From Corynebacterium urogenitale (GTDB taxonomy: Bacteria; Actinomycetota; Actinomycetes; Mycobacteriales; Mycobacteriaceae), in NCBI RefSeq assembly GCF_009026825.1, contig NZ_CP045032.1, forward strand, positions 744,001 to 808,000: DNA of 64,000 nucleotides. Reading direction: 5' to 3'. Position 1 is the stretch's first letter; each line of letters opens with the position of its first letter. A model generated the notes under the pieces. The model made no database searches, was not told where the DNA came from, and saw nothing but the letters and a program-made list of their open reading frames with translations. Positions 38,113 to 47,383 of this stretch are shown here, in pieces. Made by a program: the position numbers and the translations under genes.

Positions 38113-39213
38113 ATGACCCAGACCGTGCAGGGTGTCATTGCTCGCGCCAAAGGCGAGCCGGTGGAGCTCACCGACGTTGTCATCCCCACCCCTGGAGACA
38201 ACGATGTGATCGTGAAGATCCAGGCTTGTGGTGTATGCCACACAGACCTGGCGTACCGCGACGGTGGAATCTCCGATGATTACCCATTCCTTCTCGGACA
38301 CGAGGCTGCTGGCGTCGTCGAAGAAATCGGCAAGGACGTCACCCATGTCAAGGTCGGCGACTACGTCGTGCTTAACTGGCGCGCCGTCTGCGGCGAGTGC
38401 CGCGCATGCAAGAAGGGCGAACCGAAGTACTGCTTCGCCACCCACAACGCCAGCAAGAAGATGACCCTCGAAGATGGCACCGAGCTAGAGGCAGCCCTCG
38501 GCATTGGTGCATTCATCGAGAAGACTTTGGTCCACGAAGGCCAGTGCACCGTCGTTGACGCAGCCACCGACCCAGCCGCTGCCGGCCTCCTCGGATGCGG
38601 CATCATGGCAGGCCTCGGCGCTGCTGTGAACACCGGTGAGATCAAGCGCGGCGAATCCATCGCTGTCATCGGTGTGGGCGGCGTAGGTATGGCTTCCGTC
38701 GCCGGTGCGAAGCTTGCAGGCGCGACCACGATCATCGCCATCGATCGTTCCGACGCCAAGCTGGAGCGCGCGAAGAATGAATTCGGTGCAACGCACACCA
38801 TTAACTCGACCGACCTGTCTGACGACGAGCTTGTGGAGCAGGTTCAGGCCCTGACCGGCGGCTTCGGTGTGGATGTGGCGATCGACGCAGTAGGCCGGCC
38901 AGAAACCTACAAGCAGGCGTTCTACATCCGTGACCTCGCGGGTCGTGTGGTGCTGGTAGGCGTGCCAACCCCGGAGATGACCCTGGAGCTGCCATTCCTC
39001 GACGTGTTCGGGCGCGGCGGTGCTTTGAAGAGCTCCTGGTACGGAGACTGCCTCCCAGAGCAGGACTTCCCGATGTACGTCGATCTATTCAATCAGGGGC
39101 GCTTCCCGCTGGATAAGTTCGTCGATGAGCGCACCACCGTTGACAAGGTGGAAGAGGCCTTCGAGGAGATGAAGAAGGGCGAAGTGCTGCGCTCTGTCGT
39201 GGAGTTCAGCTAA
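38113..39213 (+). CDS. mscR: Mycothiol-dependent formaldehyde dehydrogenase (S-(hydroxymethyl)mycothiol dehydrogenase)
   Basis: 366 residues, zinc-dependent medium-chain dehydrogenase. Catalytic zinc ligands include C39 (ACGVCHTDL) and H63 (LGHEAAG). The structural zinc site is the Cys cluster [15 protein letters not shown] (~95-109). The Rossmann motif is [19 protein letters not shown]. It oxidises the mycothiol-formaldehyde adduct to S-formylmycothiol with NAD. AGGAGG lies 6-7 bases upstream. The MBL-fold hydrolase 47 bases downstream is its usual companion. Confidence 0.92.
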   Translation: MTQTVQGVIARAKGEPVELTDVVIPTPGDNDVIVKIQACGVCHTDLAYRDGGISDDYPFLLGHEAAGVVEEIGKDVTHVKVGDYVVLNWRAVCGECRACKKGEPKYCFATHNASKKMTLEDGTELEAALGIGAFIEKTLVHEGQCTVVDAATDPAAAGLLGCGIMAGLGAAVNTGEIKRGESIAVIGVGGVGMASVAGAKLAGATTIIAIDRSDAKLERAKNEFGATHTINSTDLSDDELVEQVQALTGGFGVDVAIDAVGRPETYKQAFYIRDLAGRVVLVGVPTPEMTLELPFLDVFGRGGALKSSWYGDCLPEQDFPMYVDLFNQGRFPLDKFVDERTTVDKVEEAFEEMKKGEVLRSVVEFS

Positions 39214-39260
39214 CCAGCGGCGCTCAGAGTGGTCTGGCTTGTTTGAGGAAGGATGAATAG

Positions 39261-39914
39261 ATGGACAATGTGAAGACTTTTTCGGATACTGGTTTGCGCA
39301 TTGATCGTGTGGTGACCAGTGGAATCTTCGCACTCGATGGCGGTGAGTGGGAGGTTGACAACAATATCTGGGTTGTTGGCGATGACTCCGAGTGCGTCAT
39401 TATCGACGCCGCCCACGATGCCGCCCCGATTATTGATGCCGTAGGAGAGCGCGAGGTGCTGGGTGTGATCTGTTCGCACGCGCACAATGATCACATCACC
39501 GTCGCGCCGGAGCTGGCTAAAAACTTGGACACGCGTGTGTTCGTGCATCCCGGCGACATGATGCTCTGGAATGAGACGCACCCTGATTTTGAGCCCTTTC
39601 ATCTGAAGGATGGTGAGCGATTCAAGCTTGCTGGCACTGAACTGCAGGTGCTGAATACTCCCGGCCACTCACCGGGTTCCTGCGCGTTTTATTTGCCGGA
39701 GGCGAAGGTTTTGTTCTCTGGTGACACGTTGTTCTCAGGTGGTCCAGGAGCGACGGGGCGTTCGTACAGTGATTTCGATACGATCATCAAGTCCATCGAG
39801 GGCAGCCTGCTGACGCTTCCGGGCGATACGGAGGTTTACACCGGTCACGGCGATTCAACCTCCATTGGTGCGGAGGCGCCACATCTGGAGGAGTGGAAGG
39901 CGCGCGGCTACTAA
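39261..39914 (+). CDS. Metallo-beta-lactamase-fold hydrolase, likely thioester hydrolase partner of MscR
   Basis: 217 residues. The metal motif HxHxDH appears as SHAHNDHI near residue 72, with further ligands in NTPGHSPGS and VLFSGDTLF and the final VYTGHGDST. This is the glyoxalase II-like group. In mycobacteria the neighbour of mscR encodes the same kind of protein, so I infer it hydrolyses S-formylmycothiol or a related thioester. The pair forms a formaldehyde detoxification unit. Confidence 0.88.
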   Translation: MDNVKTFSDTGLRIDRVVTSGIFALDGGEWEVDNNIWVVGDDSECVIIDAAHDAAPIIDAVGEREVLGVICSHAHNDHITVAPELAKNLDTRVFVHPGDMMLWNETHPDFEPFHLKDGERFKLAGTELQVLNTPGHSPGSCAFYLPEAKVLFSGDTLFSGGPGATGRSYSDFDTIIKSIEGSLLTLPGDTEVYTGHGDSTSIGAEAPHLEEWKARGY

Positions 39915-39971
39915 ATAGGGGCTCTGATCAGTCAGCGCCTGAATGTGAGTGACGGCCCCTCGGTGCCGGTT

Positions 39972-40071
39972 TGTCCCAAATAGCCCCAAGCCCTCTCGAT
40001 GGTCGTCACATCTGCCACACCCACCTGGGGAAATAGGTTTTGCATTCTTGTGCATGGGGTTGTTTGGGACA
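39972..40071. repeat. ~100-bp palindromic element, copy B
   Basis: Starts TGTCCCAAATAGCCCCAAGC and ends TGCATGGGGTTGTTTGGGAC plus A. The outer 16-17 bases are inverted repeats, and the internal blocks GTCACAT and CACCTGGGG match copy A at 26450-26548. It lies between the MBL hydrolase gene and the copA promoter. Confidence 0.8.
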
Positions 40072-40158
40072 TTTCTCTTTTTGGGCGGGTCTGACACGCG
40101 CTGAACTGGTTCCAGCACCCTTCAAGGCTCTCCCAGAGCACGGCAGCCAATCGCACAA

Positions 40159-40175
40159 ATACCCCCAGGGGGTAT
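40159..40175. promoter_or_regulatory. CsoR copper operator
   Basis: ATACCCCCAGGGGGTAT is a perfect 17-base palindrome matching the CsoR consensus (TACCCC..GGGGTA). It lies 11 bases before the copA ATG, and csoR itself is the next gene of the operon, so copper would lift CsoR repression of copA-csoR. Confidence 0.85.
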
Positions 40176-40186
40176 AGAGTGAGGGT

Positions 40187-42442
40187 ATGAACAGCCTAGA
40201 CTTGGACATCACCGGCATGACCTGCGCCTCCTGTGCCAACCGCATCGAGCGCAAGCTGAACAAGCTGGATGGTGTGACGGCGACGGTCAACTATGCCACG
40301 GAGAAGGCCCACATCGAGGCTGCATCCTCCGACGGCTCAGCCGCACCGTACATCGAATTGATCGAGGATATGGGTTATAAGGCGTTTATCCCGCTTCAGA
40401 CCCAAGCCCAGACCCCAACCTTCCAGGCCACCACCCAGCCGCAAACCCACCCCGCATCGACGCAAGACCACCCCCACCCCGCATCTGAAGCCGAACTCGC
40501 CACTGACCGCGAGCTCGCATCCCTGCGTCAGCGGCTTATCGGTGCCGCAATCCTCTCCACTCTGGTGATTCTCCTGGCGATGATCCCGCCGCTGCAGTTC
40601 ACTAATTGGCAGTGGCTGAGCCTCACACTCGCCGCCCCTGTGATTGTCTGGGCGGGCTACCCGTTCCACCGATCGACGTGGGCGAACCTCAAGCACGGCG
40701 CAGTGACAATGGACACGCTCATTACCGTTGGCGCCCTCGCCGCGTTCGCCTGGTCGCTCGTCGCCTTGTTCTTCGGTCACGCCGGTGTGCCGGGTATGCG
40801 CCACTCTTGGTCCCTGTTCCATACGCATTCTGATCCTCTGGGGGATATCTATTTAGAAGTGGCTGCTGGCGTCGTCACATTTGTCCTTGCCGGGCGCTAT
40901 TTCGAGCATCGCAGTAAGAAACGAGCTGGCCAGGCCCTGCGCGCTCTCACGCAGCTGGGTTCAAAGCAGGCGACGCTTCTTTCCGGCACCCCGCCCACGG
41001 AGCGCCTCGTTGATGTCGCGCAGCTGCAGGTAGGCGACACGTTTGTTGTTCGGCCAGGGGAGAAGATCGCGACGGATGGTGTGGTCACGGATGGTCATTC
41101 GGCTGTCGATGAGTCTATGTTGACCGGCGAGTCCGTTCCCGTGGAGGTCGCGCCGGGCAGTGAGATCACGGGCGCGACGGTCAACACGTCTGGCCGCTTG
41201 TTGGTTCGAGCGACCCGCGTCGGTGAGGATACACAGTTGGCGCACATGGCTCGTTTGGTTGAGCGCGCGCAGTCGGGGAAGGCGCAGGTCCAGCGCCTGG
41301 CGGATCGAGTGTCGGCTGTCTTCGTCCCCGCCGTCATCGTTCTGGCCCTCCTCACGCTCGCCGTGTGGTTGCTCGTCGCCCGCGATGTGTCCTCTGCGTT
41401 GAGCGCTGCGGTCGCGGTGCTGATCATTGCGTGCCCTTGTGCTCTTGGTTTGGCGACGCCAACAGCCCTCCTCGTCGGCACAGGTCGCGGAGCGCAAATG
41501 GGCGTGCTGATTCGGGGCCCTGAGGTGCTAGAGACGGCGCGCGGTGTGGACACGGTGGTGCTGGACAAAACTGGCACGGTGACGACGGGTGAGATGTCGG
41601 TGCAACAGGTGCTGCCCGCCCAGGGGTGGTCGGAGCAGCAGGTTCTGGATCTGGCGGCTGCTGTGGAAGCGAACTCGGAGCACCCGATCGGTCGTGCGAT
41701 TGCGCGGGCTGGTGGGGGCCGGAATTCGACAGGTTTCGAAAACATCCCGGGCAGGGGAGTACAGGCTACCGTGGACGGTCAGCGCGTGCAGGTGGGCCGG
41801 GGTTTTGTGACTGAGACTCAGACCAAGACCGATCCGACTACCGGTGGCCCGGTCGGCACCCACATTCCAGTGATCGTGGACGGCGAGCGTGCTGGTTCGA
41901 TCATCGTTGCGGACACGATCAAGGGGACGAGCGCCGAGGCGATCAATCGGATGAAGGATCTCGGATTACGCACGGTCATTCTCACGGGTGACAGCCCCGA
42001 GGTCGCGCGCTCGGTCGGCGCGCAGGTTGGCGCAGATGATGTGATCGCGGGAGTGATGCCGGAGGACAAGGTTGCCGAGGTACAGCGGCTTCAGGATGCG
42101 GGCCATGTGGTCGCAATGGTGGGCGATGGTGTCAATGACGCTGCCGCACTTACCCAGGCCGATCTCGGCATGGCGATGGGACGAGGCACGGATGCGGCGA
42201 TTGAGGCCGCCGACATCACCTTGGTTCGCGATGATCTGCTCGCCGCCGTTGATGCGCTGCGCCTGAGCCGGCGCACGCTGAAGACCATCAAGATGAATCT
42301 GTTCTGGGCGTTCGCCTACAACGTCGCGGCGATCCCGCTCGCCGCACTCGGTCTTCTCAACCCGATGCTCGCCGGTGCTGCGATGGCGCTCTCCAGCGTA
42401 TTTGTTGTCAGCAACAGCCTCCGCTTGAAGGGATTCCAGTGA
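40187..42442 (+). CDS. copA: Copper-exporting P1B-type ATPase
   Basis: 751 residues. The N-terminal metal-binding domain has GMTCASC (C13, C16). Eight membrane helices are expected, with the intramembrane [13 protein letters not shown] motif at about 416 and the phosphorylated Asp in [10 protein letters not shown] (D460). The hinge [10 protein letters not shown] is also present. It pumps Cu(I) out of the cell. A His/Pro/Gln-rich linker (about 68-105) joins the first domain to the first helix. The csoR start overlaps its stop by one base. Confidence 0.94.
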   Translation: MNSLDLDITGMTCASCANRIERKLNKLDGVTATVNYATEKAHIEAASSDGSAAPYIELIEDMGYKAFIPLQTQAQTPTFQATTQPQTHPASTQDHPHPASEAELATDRELASLRQRLIGAAILSTLVILLAMIPPLQFTNWQWLSLTLAAPVIVWAGYPFHRSTWANLKHGAVTMDTLITVGALAAFAWSLVALFFGHAGVPGMRHSWSLFHTHSDPLGDIYLEVAAGVVTFVLAGRYFEHRSKKRAGQALRALTQLGSKQATLLSGTPPTERLVDVAQLQVGDTFVVRPGEKIATDGVVTDGHSAVDESMLTGESVPVEVAPGSEITGATVNTSGRLLVRATRVGEDTQLAHMARLVERAQSGKAQVQRLADRVSAVFVPAVIVLALLTLAVWLLVARDVSSALSAAVAVLIIACPCALGLATPTALLVGTGRGAQMGVLIRGPEVLETARGVDTVVLDKTGTVTTGEMSVQQVLPAQGWSEQQVLDLAAAVEANSEHPIGRAIARAGGGRNSTGFENIPGRGVQATVDGQRVQVGRGFVTETQTKTDPTTGGPVGTHIPVIVDGERAGSIIVADTIKGTSAEAINRMKDLGLRTVILTGDSPEVARSVGAQVGADDVIAGVMPEDKVAEVQRLQDAGHVVAMVGDGVNDAAALTQADLGMAMGRGTDAAIEAADITLVRDDLLAAVDALRLSRRTLKTIKMNLFWAFAYNVAAIPLAALGLLNPMLAGAAMALSSVFVVSNSLRLKGFQ

Positions 42443-42744
42443 TGACTGACGATAACTGCATCGCCCATCACGGCTACCTGCAGGACAAGAAGCGCTACCT
42501 CGCGCGTCTCAAGCGTATCGAGGGGCAGGTCCGAGGTCTGCAGCGCATGGTGGAGGAGGAACAGTATTGCATCGATATTCTCACCCAGGTCAGCGCGCTC
42601 CAATCTGCGCTTAAGGGCGTGAGCCTCGCGCTCCTTGATGACCACCTGCAGCACTGTGTCCTCGATGCCGCCAAGAAGGGCGGTTCCGACGCCGAGGCGA
42701 AGCTCGCCGAGGTCTCCGCCGCTATCGCCCGCCTCGCGAAGTAG
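42442..42744 (+). CDS. csoR: Copper-sensing repressor CsoR
   Basis: 100 residues from ATG 42442 (TGATG overlap with copA). All-helical DUF156 family with the Cu(I) ligands C43, H68 and C72 (EEQYCIDIL and DDHLQHCV), the C-H-C set of true CsoR proteins. Only three bases separate its stop from that of the convergent lipoprotein gene. Confidence 0.93.
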   Translation: MTDDNCIAHHGYLQDKKRYLARLKRIEGQVRGLQRMVEEEQYCIDILTQVSALQSALKGVSLALLDDHLQHCVLDAAKKGGSDAEAKLAEVSAAIARLAK

Positions 42745-42747
42745 CTG

Positions 42748-43335
42748 CTAAACCAGCTTCCATACGCCGGTGTATGGCTTCACGGACTCATCGACGCATT
42801 GCACGGTTCGCCCGTCAGCGGTCGTTGCAATCTGCCCGATCCGCTCTGGATAGCACAGGTTGCCAGGCGCGATGTCGAAGATCCAACTGCCGTCATGCGC
42901 CCCGCCGTCCTCAGGTGCACCGGTGCCGGGGTCGTCTGTTCCGGTGCCTGGATCCTCAGGGGCCGGCGGCTCAACCTGTTCATTGCCAGGTTCGGTGCCC
43001 GGCGCAGGCGCCTCAGGCACGTCAGGAGCGGCAGGTTCAGGGGCCGCTGCTTCTGGGGCAGGAACCACTTGCTCAGGGTTCTGGCCTGCCACTGGCGCCT
43101 GCGCTCCCTGGTCATCGCTCGGGTTCTCCATGACCGGCGCTGCGGGTTCCGTCGTGTTCTTAGTCTCATGTTCAGCGACGCCACTAGTCTTCTGCGTCAT
43201 CGATGCCGAAGTGCTTGGGCTCTCTGATGCGTTGGTGTCCTCCGGTCCGCAAGCGCTCAGGGCGAGGGCACTGGCTGCGACGATGGTGAGACCGGTGGTT
43301 CGTAGACGATGAGTGGTGTGGGTTGTGTTCTACAT
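42748..43335 (-). pseudogene. Putative lipoprotein gene with amber codon 2
   Basis: The open frame from ATG 43200 encodes 150 residues: a Pro/Ala/Glu-rich middle and a C-terminal domain (LCYPERIGQIATTADGRTVQ). In the same frame upstream sits an intact lipoprotein signal, THRLRTTGLTIVAASALALS followed by AC, with its lipobox Cys at 43249-43251. The only ATG for that signal (43333-43335) is followed at once by TAG, and no other start codon lies between. Either a nonsense mutation has removed export, or a rare start codon is used. Two intact paralogues lie immediately upstream. Confidence 0.6.
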
Positions 43336-43443
43336 GGTCGTGTGAGGTCTTCCTAGATGTGTTGGTTTTGTGAGTGTGATGGTGTTGTGTGTGCTTTGGT
43401 TTCAGTGGGTATCGGCGGGCTGGGCACCTTGGGAAGTGAACTC

Positions 43444-44010
43444 TTAGGGTCCGTAGCCCCACTTATCGCCGGTGCACAGCATGATCCTGCCCTCGGCATC
43501 CACCGCGCCCTTGTCGCCGAGTTCGGGGTTGTCCGGGTAGCCGTCTTCGCATGGATCGCCCTTTTGGACGACTTCGCCCGTCGGCTTTGGCCCGCGCACC
43601 CACACGCCCCGGTCGTCATTCACCGTGTCGCGGATGCACACAAGATACGTACCGTCCGCGCTTACGCCCGGTTTCAGCAGCTCGTTCATCCCGCATGGGC
43701 CGCTTACCACCGGCGTTCCAAATGGATGTTCGCCGTCCGTTTCACTGTTTCCTGCCGGCTGGCTCGGCGCCGCGTTCCCTAGCGTTGGCTGTGGGCCCGA
43801 CGCCACCCCGGTCTCATCCGATTCTTCCGACACGCCTGGGCTCGGTTCCGGCGAAGAACTAGCGGTTGTGCTGCTGGCTGTCGTACTCGTCGTAGAGCTG
43901 GAGGCAGTGCTCGACTCGGAAGCCGAGGTAGCGTCATCCCCGCTATCGCTGCATCCTGCAAGCAGCAGGGCTGTGGTGCCAAGCGTGGCGAAGGCTGTGT
44001 TTAGTCGCAT
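43444..44010 (-). CDS. Secreted lipoprotein, paralogue of the next gene
   Basis: 188 residues. The signal peptide ends at the lipobox LLLAGC (Cys20). A Ser/Thr-rich spacer of ~60 residues follows, then a conserved ~85-residue domain: FGTPVVSGPCGMNELLKPGV, CIRDTVNDDRGVW and ending GDKWGYGP, with four Cys. This domain is about 60 % identical by eye to that of the 44029 gene. It is an exported surface protein of unknown role, probably from tandem duplication. Confidence 0.75.
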   Translation of the reverse strand: MRLNTAFATLGTTALLLAGCSDSGDDATSASESSTASSSTTSTTASSTTASSSPEPSPGVSEESDETGVASGPQPTLGNAAPSQPAGNSETDGEHPFGTPVVSGPCGMNELLKPGVSADGTYLVCIRDTVNDDRGVWVRGPKPTGEVVQKGDPCEDGYPDNPELGDKGAVDAEGRIMLCTGDKWGYGP

Positions 44011-44028
44011 CGGTTCATGGGGGGGGCA

Positions 44029-44658
44029 TTACGGACCGTATGTCCACTGGTCACCGATGCACATCATGATACGACCTTGGGCATCCACCGCACCCTTGTC
44101 GCCGTGCCCGGGGTGTTCCGGGTAGCCGTCGTCGCATGGATCGCCTCTCCTGGCGACCTGGCCCGTTGGTGCCGGGCCTTTGACCCAGATACCCAGGCTG
44201 TCGTTATTGCTGTCACGGATACAGACAACATTGGTGCCATCGGCGGTGACACCGGGTTGTAGAAGCTGATCCAGGCTGCATGGTCCCGCCACGACAGGCG
44301 TGCCATAGGGCTGATCTCCGCCGTTACCGCCGCCCCCATTGTTTCCGCCCTCGTTGCTTATGTCGTCTGCGTTACCCGAGCCGTCTCCCGTAGCAGGTGC
44401 AGGAGCAGGTTCAGGTGCCGCGACATTCTGTGCTGGTTGTGGTGCAGGCTGCTCCGCGCCCTCGGCGGCGCCGTCTTCATCACCGGGGGCGGGGGACGGC
44501 GTAGCGGGACTCTTGCTGGTCGTGGTTGCCTTTGAGGTCATCGATTCTGCCGCTGAGGTGGCGCTGCTTGCAGCGTTTCCTGCAGTATCTTCGGCGTCGC
44601 CGCAGGCTGCGAGAAGTAGCGTGCAGGCTCCGGCAATGGCGAAGCTTGTTTTCTTCAT
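44029..44658 (-). CDS. Secreted lipoprotein with Cys-rich C-terminal domain
   Basis: 209 residues. The signal peptide carries lipobox LLLAAC (Cys19). A linker rich in A, P, G, N follows, then the same domain as its neighbour: YGTPVVAGPCSLDQLLQPGV, CIRDSNNDSLGIW, GDPCDDGYPEHPGHGDKGAV, ending DQWTYGP. It lies downstream of rskA but beyond a terminator at 44805, so it is a separate unit. Function unknown. Confidence 0.78.
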   Translation of the reverse strand: MKKTSFAIAGACTLLLAACGDAEDTAGNAASSATSAAESMTSKATTTSKSPATPSPAPGDEDGAAEGAEQPAPQPAQNVAAPEPAPAPATGDGSGNADDISNEGGNNGGGGNGGDQPYGTPVVAGPCSLDQLLQPGVTADGTNVVCIRDSNNDSLGIWVKGPAPTGQVARRGDPCDDGYPEHPGHGDKGAVDAQGRIMMCIGDQWTYGP

Positions 44659-44804
44659 GGATTCCTTCTCGGGTCGAGCAAGCGACCGACCCTTAGTAGG
44701 TGTGGTGAGATCTCAGTGGAAAACTTGCTTATTTAAGCCAACGCGTAATGCCCCTCTTCGCGTTACGCCTTGTCATCGTCGACGTCACCGAGCCGCACAG
44801 GAAA

Positions 44805-44836
44805 AAACCACCGAAGTTGCAGGTCTTCGGTGGTTT
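44805..44836 (-). terminator. Terminator after rskA
   Basis: Perfect 12-bp stem, AAACCACCGAAG (44805-44816) with CTTCGGTGGTTT (44825-44836). On the minus strand it runs into TTTTTTC. It closes the sigK-rskA unit. Confidence 0.8.
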
Positions 44837-44851
44837 CTGGGAATCCTGGAA

Positions 44852-45751
44852 TTACTGGCTTGCGAGGTTGAAACTTACGACTTCTTGGTCCGAGGGTTCG
44901 TCCGAGCCACCGCTAGGCTCGACTGAAATCATGAAGGTTTGGGCTTTGCTCAAACCTTTGACTTCGGCTTTCATTTTCGGGGTGATGTCCTCCGGTTCCA
45001 TGACACCAGCAGATACCTCATCATCTGGATTGACAATCCACATCTGGTAGGCAGAGCCGGCCTCCGGAGCTGGGATGTTCGTGAGGCGAATCGTGCCGTT
45101 ATCGGAGCCTGGCTGATGCTCGAGAGAAACCTCACCACCGGCGACCTCGAGCGTGGTCACCGTAGGTTGCCCGGAAGCGGGTTGTTCAGTGTTGGGAGCT
45201 TGTTCAGCGACCGTGTCCCCGTCACTTGAGCTATCGAGCGAGGTGCCGATGGTCTGCCACAGGCCTACACCGACAACAATCGCAGCGGCGGCGGCAGCGA
45301 CCCACATCCATGGGCGTCCTCCGCCACCCGAGTGCGGAGAGCCAGTGCTGGCGCCATCGGAGTGCAGAGAACTTGTGCTGGAGGAGCCAGATTTCGCAGT
45401 GCTAGCAGGGGATGTGGCGGATTGGCTTGAGGAGCCTGCGTTCCTGTCACCGAGGTAGCGGACGTTGCTCTCATCCGCGTCGTGCGAAGCCTCTGCATCC
45501 CGGGAGTCGAGAGCATCGAAGATAGCGGCCTTCATTGAAGTCGGAGCGGGTGCGGCTGCAATGCTTCCCAAGTGGGCGGCATCCTCCTCGAAGCTGGCCA
45601 CCATGGCGTCGAATTCGGGGTGCGCAGCACGAACGCGATCGACGTGGGGCTGGTCCTCAGGGTCTACAGCATGGAGAGCAACGAGGGCGGCCCAGCTGTG
45701 AAGATCCTCTTTATCGCGGTGATCACCAGTGAGGTGTTGTGGGTTGTTCAT
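44852..45751 (-). CDS. rskA: Anti-sigma-K factor
   Basis: About 299 residues from ATG 45751, which overlaps the sigK stop as TAATG, a sign of coupled translation. The cytoplasmic N-terminal helix (LHSWAALVALHAVDP) binds the sigma factor. A single membrane segment lies near 150-170 (WMWVAAAAAAIVVGVGLWQT), and the extracellular C-terminal domain has the RskA core (YQMWIVNPDDEVSAG). It holds SigK until proteolysis. A Ser-rich linker precedes the membrane segment. Confidence 0.87.
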   Translation of the reverse strand: MNNPQHLTGDHRDKEDLHSWAALVALHAVDPEDQPHVDRVRAAHPEFDAMVASFEEDAAHLGSIAAAPAPTSMKAAIFDALDSRDAEASHDADESNVRYLGDRNAGSSSQSATSPASTAKSGSSSTSSLHSDGASTGSPHSGGGGRPWMWVAAAAAAIVVGVGLWQTIGTSLDSSSDGDTVAEQAPNTEQPASGQPTVTTLEVAGGEVSLEHQPGSDNGTIRLTNIPAPEAGSAYQMWIVNPDDEVSAGVMEPEDITPKMKAEVKGLSKAQTFMISVEPSGGSDEPSDQEVVSFNLASQ

Positions 45752-46311
45752 TACGTGCTCATGCACCTCCTCAGTGCCAACATCCCATCGCGGAGTCGTG
45801 TCTTAATGGCGGAGAGACCCGCCCCTGTTTTCGCCGCAATTTCTTTCTGAGTGAGTCCAGAGTAATAGGCAAGATGGACAGCTTCCCGCTGAATGTCTGT
45901 GAGCGTGTCCAGGCACCGCGTGACGGCATTGCTGTCTTCCTGCATCTCGAGCCGCTCGGATGCTAGCGGCTCAGAGCCGACGGCCTCTCGGCGACCGGCA
46001 ATCTCCAAACGTTGGCGGGAGGACTCATTACTGCGGACCGTATCCACCGCACGATTGTGCGCTACGCGTGCGATCCATGAACGAGCGGTGCCTCGCCGCG
46101 GGTCGTAGTTGCAGGCTTTGTCCCAGATCTCCAGCCACACTTCTTGTGTGCTTTCCTGAGCGATCGCCTGGTCTTGAACCACACGCAGGGTGATGCCATA
46201 GGTGAGGTCGGCGAAGATATCGTACAGCTCGCTGAAAGCTTGTCTGTCCCTGTTGGCGGTTGCCTGGAGCAGCTCTTCCGGTGATCGGGAAGGAGCGTCC
46301 ATATTGTTCAT
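45751..46311 (-). CDS. sigK: ECF sigma factor SigK
   Basis: 186 residues. Region 2 (RQAFSELYDIFADLTYGITL, then TQEVWLEIWDKACNYDPRRG) and region 4 (DIQREAVHLAYYSGLTQKEI, then RLRDGMLALRR) are both complete. AGGAG lies 5 bases before the ATG. Pairing with an RskA-like anti-sigma and with a fasciclin lipoprotein on the other strand matches the mycobacterial SigK-RskA-MPT70/83 system. Confidence 0.87.
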   Translation of the reverse strand: MNNMDAPSRSPEELLQATANRDRQAFSELYDIFADLTYGITLRVVQDQAIAQESTQEVWLEIWDKACNYDPRRGTARSWIARVAHNRAVDTVRSNESSRQRLEIAGRREAVGSEPLASERLEMQEDSNAVTRCLDTLTDIQREAVHLAYYSGLTQKEIAAKTGAGLSAIKTRLRDGMLALRRCMST

Positions 46312-46443
46312 AGGTCTCCTAGTGTTGGGCGCTGTCTTTAGCGCAGCATGCGAGCCAGGCTAGCAATTCGTAGACAACTATGCGAACAATTCTTTGTTTT
46401 TACCTGGGGAAATGGAAAATTGAGAGATTCTTCTCTCCTCGAC

Positions 46444-46471
46444 CCAACCTTTGGCTGGCCGGCTCCGAATG
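46444..46471 (+). promoter_or_regulatory. Candidate SigK-type promoter of the fasciclin gene
   Basis: CCAACC (46444-46449), 15 bases, then CCGAATG (46465-46471). This resembles the mycobacterial SigK boxes (CCATCC and CCGAAT), although the spacer is shorter than the usual 16-18. It would leave a ~95-base leader before the ATG. Tentative. Confidence 0.3.
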
Positions 46472-46573
46472 AACTTGTGACGGCGGTGGAAGCTGCCGAT
46501 TGCACACAGTATTTTCGCCGACCGGGGTGCCACAGAAGTGTCACCACGTGTCCAGACAGGAAGAGTATTTCTC

Positions 46574-47281
46574 ATGAATCGCCGACGTTTTCACACCAGT
46601 GTTAAGACCGCCAGCGTTGCGGGCTTTGCAGTCCTGACGCTGGGTCTGGCAGCTTGTTCCACTGATGAGGCAGAGGACACGATGAGCTCTGCATCGGAGA
46701 CCGTGGCTTCGGCCGCCGACTCCGCCATGAATTCCGAGTCCTCCTCGTCCTCTGAGTCCTCCGCGGAGGCAGCACCGGCCGAAGAGACCCCATTCGGACC
46801 TGGCTGCCAGGCTTACGCCGAAGCTCATCCTGACGGTCCGGCATCTCTCGATGCATTGAAGGACACGAACATTGCCGATGCTGTCGCTAGCATCCCTGAG
46901 TTGAAGACTCTTGCAACAGCACTCACCGGTGGCCTGAATCCGGAGGTGAATCTGGCGGACACTCTCCGTGGCGGTGAGTTCACCGTCTTTGCGCCCACCG
47001 AGGATGCCTTCGCCAAGCTCGATGCCGCCACCATTGAGACCCTGAAGCAGGACCCAGAGCTGCTCAAGAGCATTCTGACTTACCACGTGGTGGAGGGGCA
47101 GGCATCTCCTTCCCAGGCGGTGGGCAAGCACACCACGGTCAATGGTGCAGAGCTTGAGGTCATGGAAAACGGTGAAGATGTGATGGTTAACGACGCCACC
47201 ATTTCTTGCGGTGGAATCCAGCTGGACAACGCTACCGTCTACTTGATCGATAGTGTCCTCATGCCGCCTGAGCAGGGCTAA
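46574..47281 (+). CDS. Fasciclin-domain lipoprotein (MPT70/MPT83-like)
   Basis: 235 residues from ATG 46574. The signal peptide ends in the lipobox LGLAAC (Cys29), with a Ser/Ala/Glu-rich spacer. One FAS1 domain covers ~100-232, including FTVFAPTEDAFAKLDAATIE, ILTYHVVEGQASP and a closing TVYLIDSVLMPP. Such proteins mediate surface or host adhesion. It is transcribed away from sigK, and MPT70/83 are SigK targets in mycobacteria, so I infer SigK control. Confidence 0.87.
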   Translation: MNRRRFHTSVKTASVAGFAVLTLGLAACSTDEAEDTMSSASETVASAADSAMNSESSSSSESSAEAAPAEETPFGPGCQAYAEAHPDGPASLDALKDTNIADAVASIPELKTLATALTGGLNPEVNLADTLRGGEFTVFAPTEDAFAKLDAATIETLKQDPELLKSILTYHVVEGQASPSQAVGKHTTVNGAELEVMENGEDVMVNDATISCGGIQLDNATVYLIDSVLMPPEQG

Positions 47282-47327
47282 TTTTACTTGGCCGCGCTGC
47301 AGCGCGGACAGTTACTGATCCATCATT

Positions 47328-47363
47328 AAAGGGCGCCGGAAGAGATTCTTCCTGGCGCCCTTT
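47328..47363. terminator. Bidirectional terminator
   Basis: AAAGGGCGCC (47328-47337) pairs perfectly with GGCGCCCTTT (47354-47363), extended by GGAAGA/TCTTCC. It lies between the convergent fasciclin and transporter genes and can end both. Confidence 0.8.
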
Positions 47364-47383
47364 GCGCGTTGCGTGGTTGCCTT

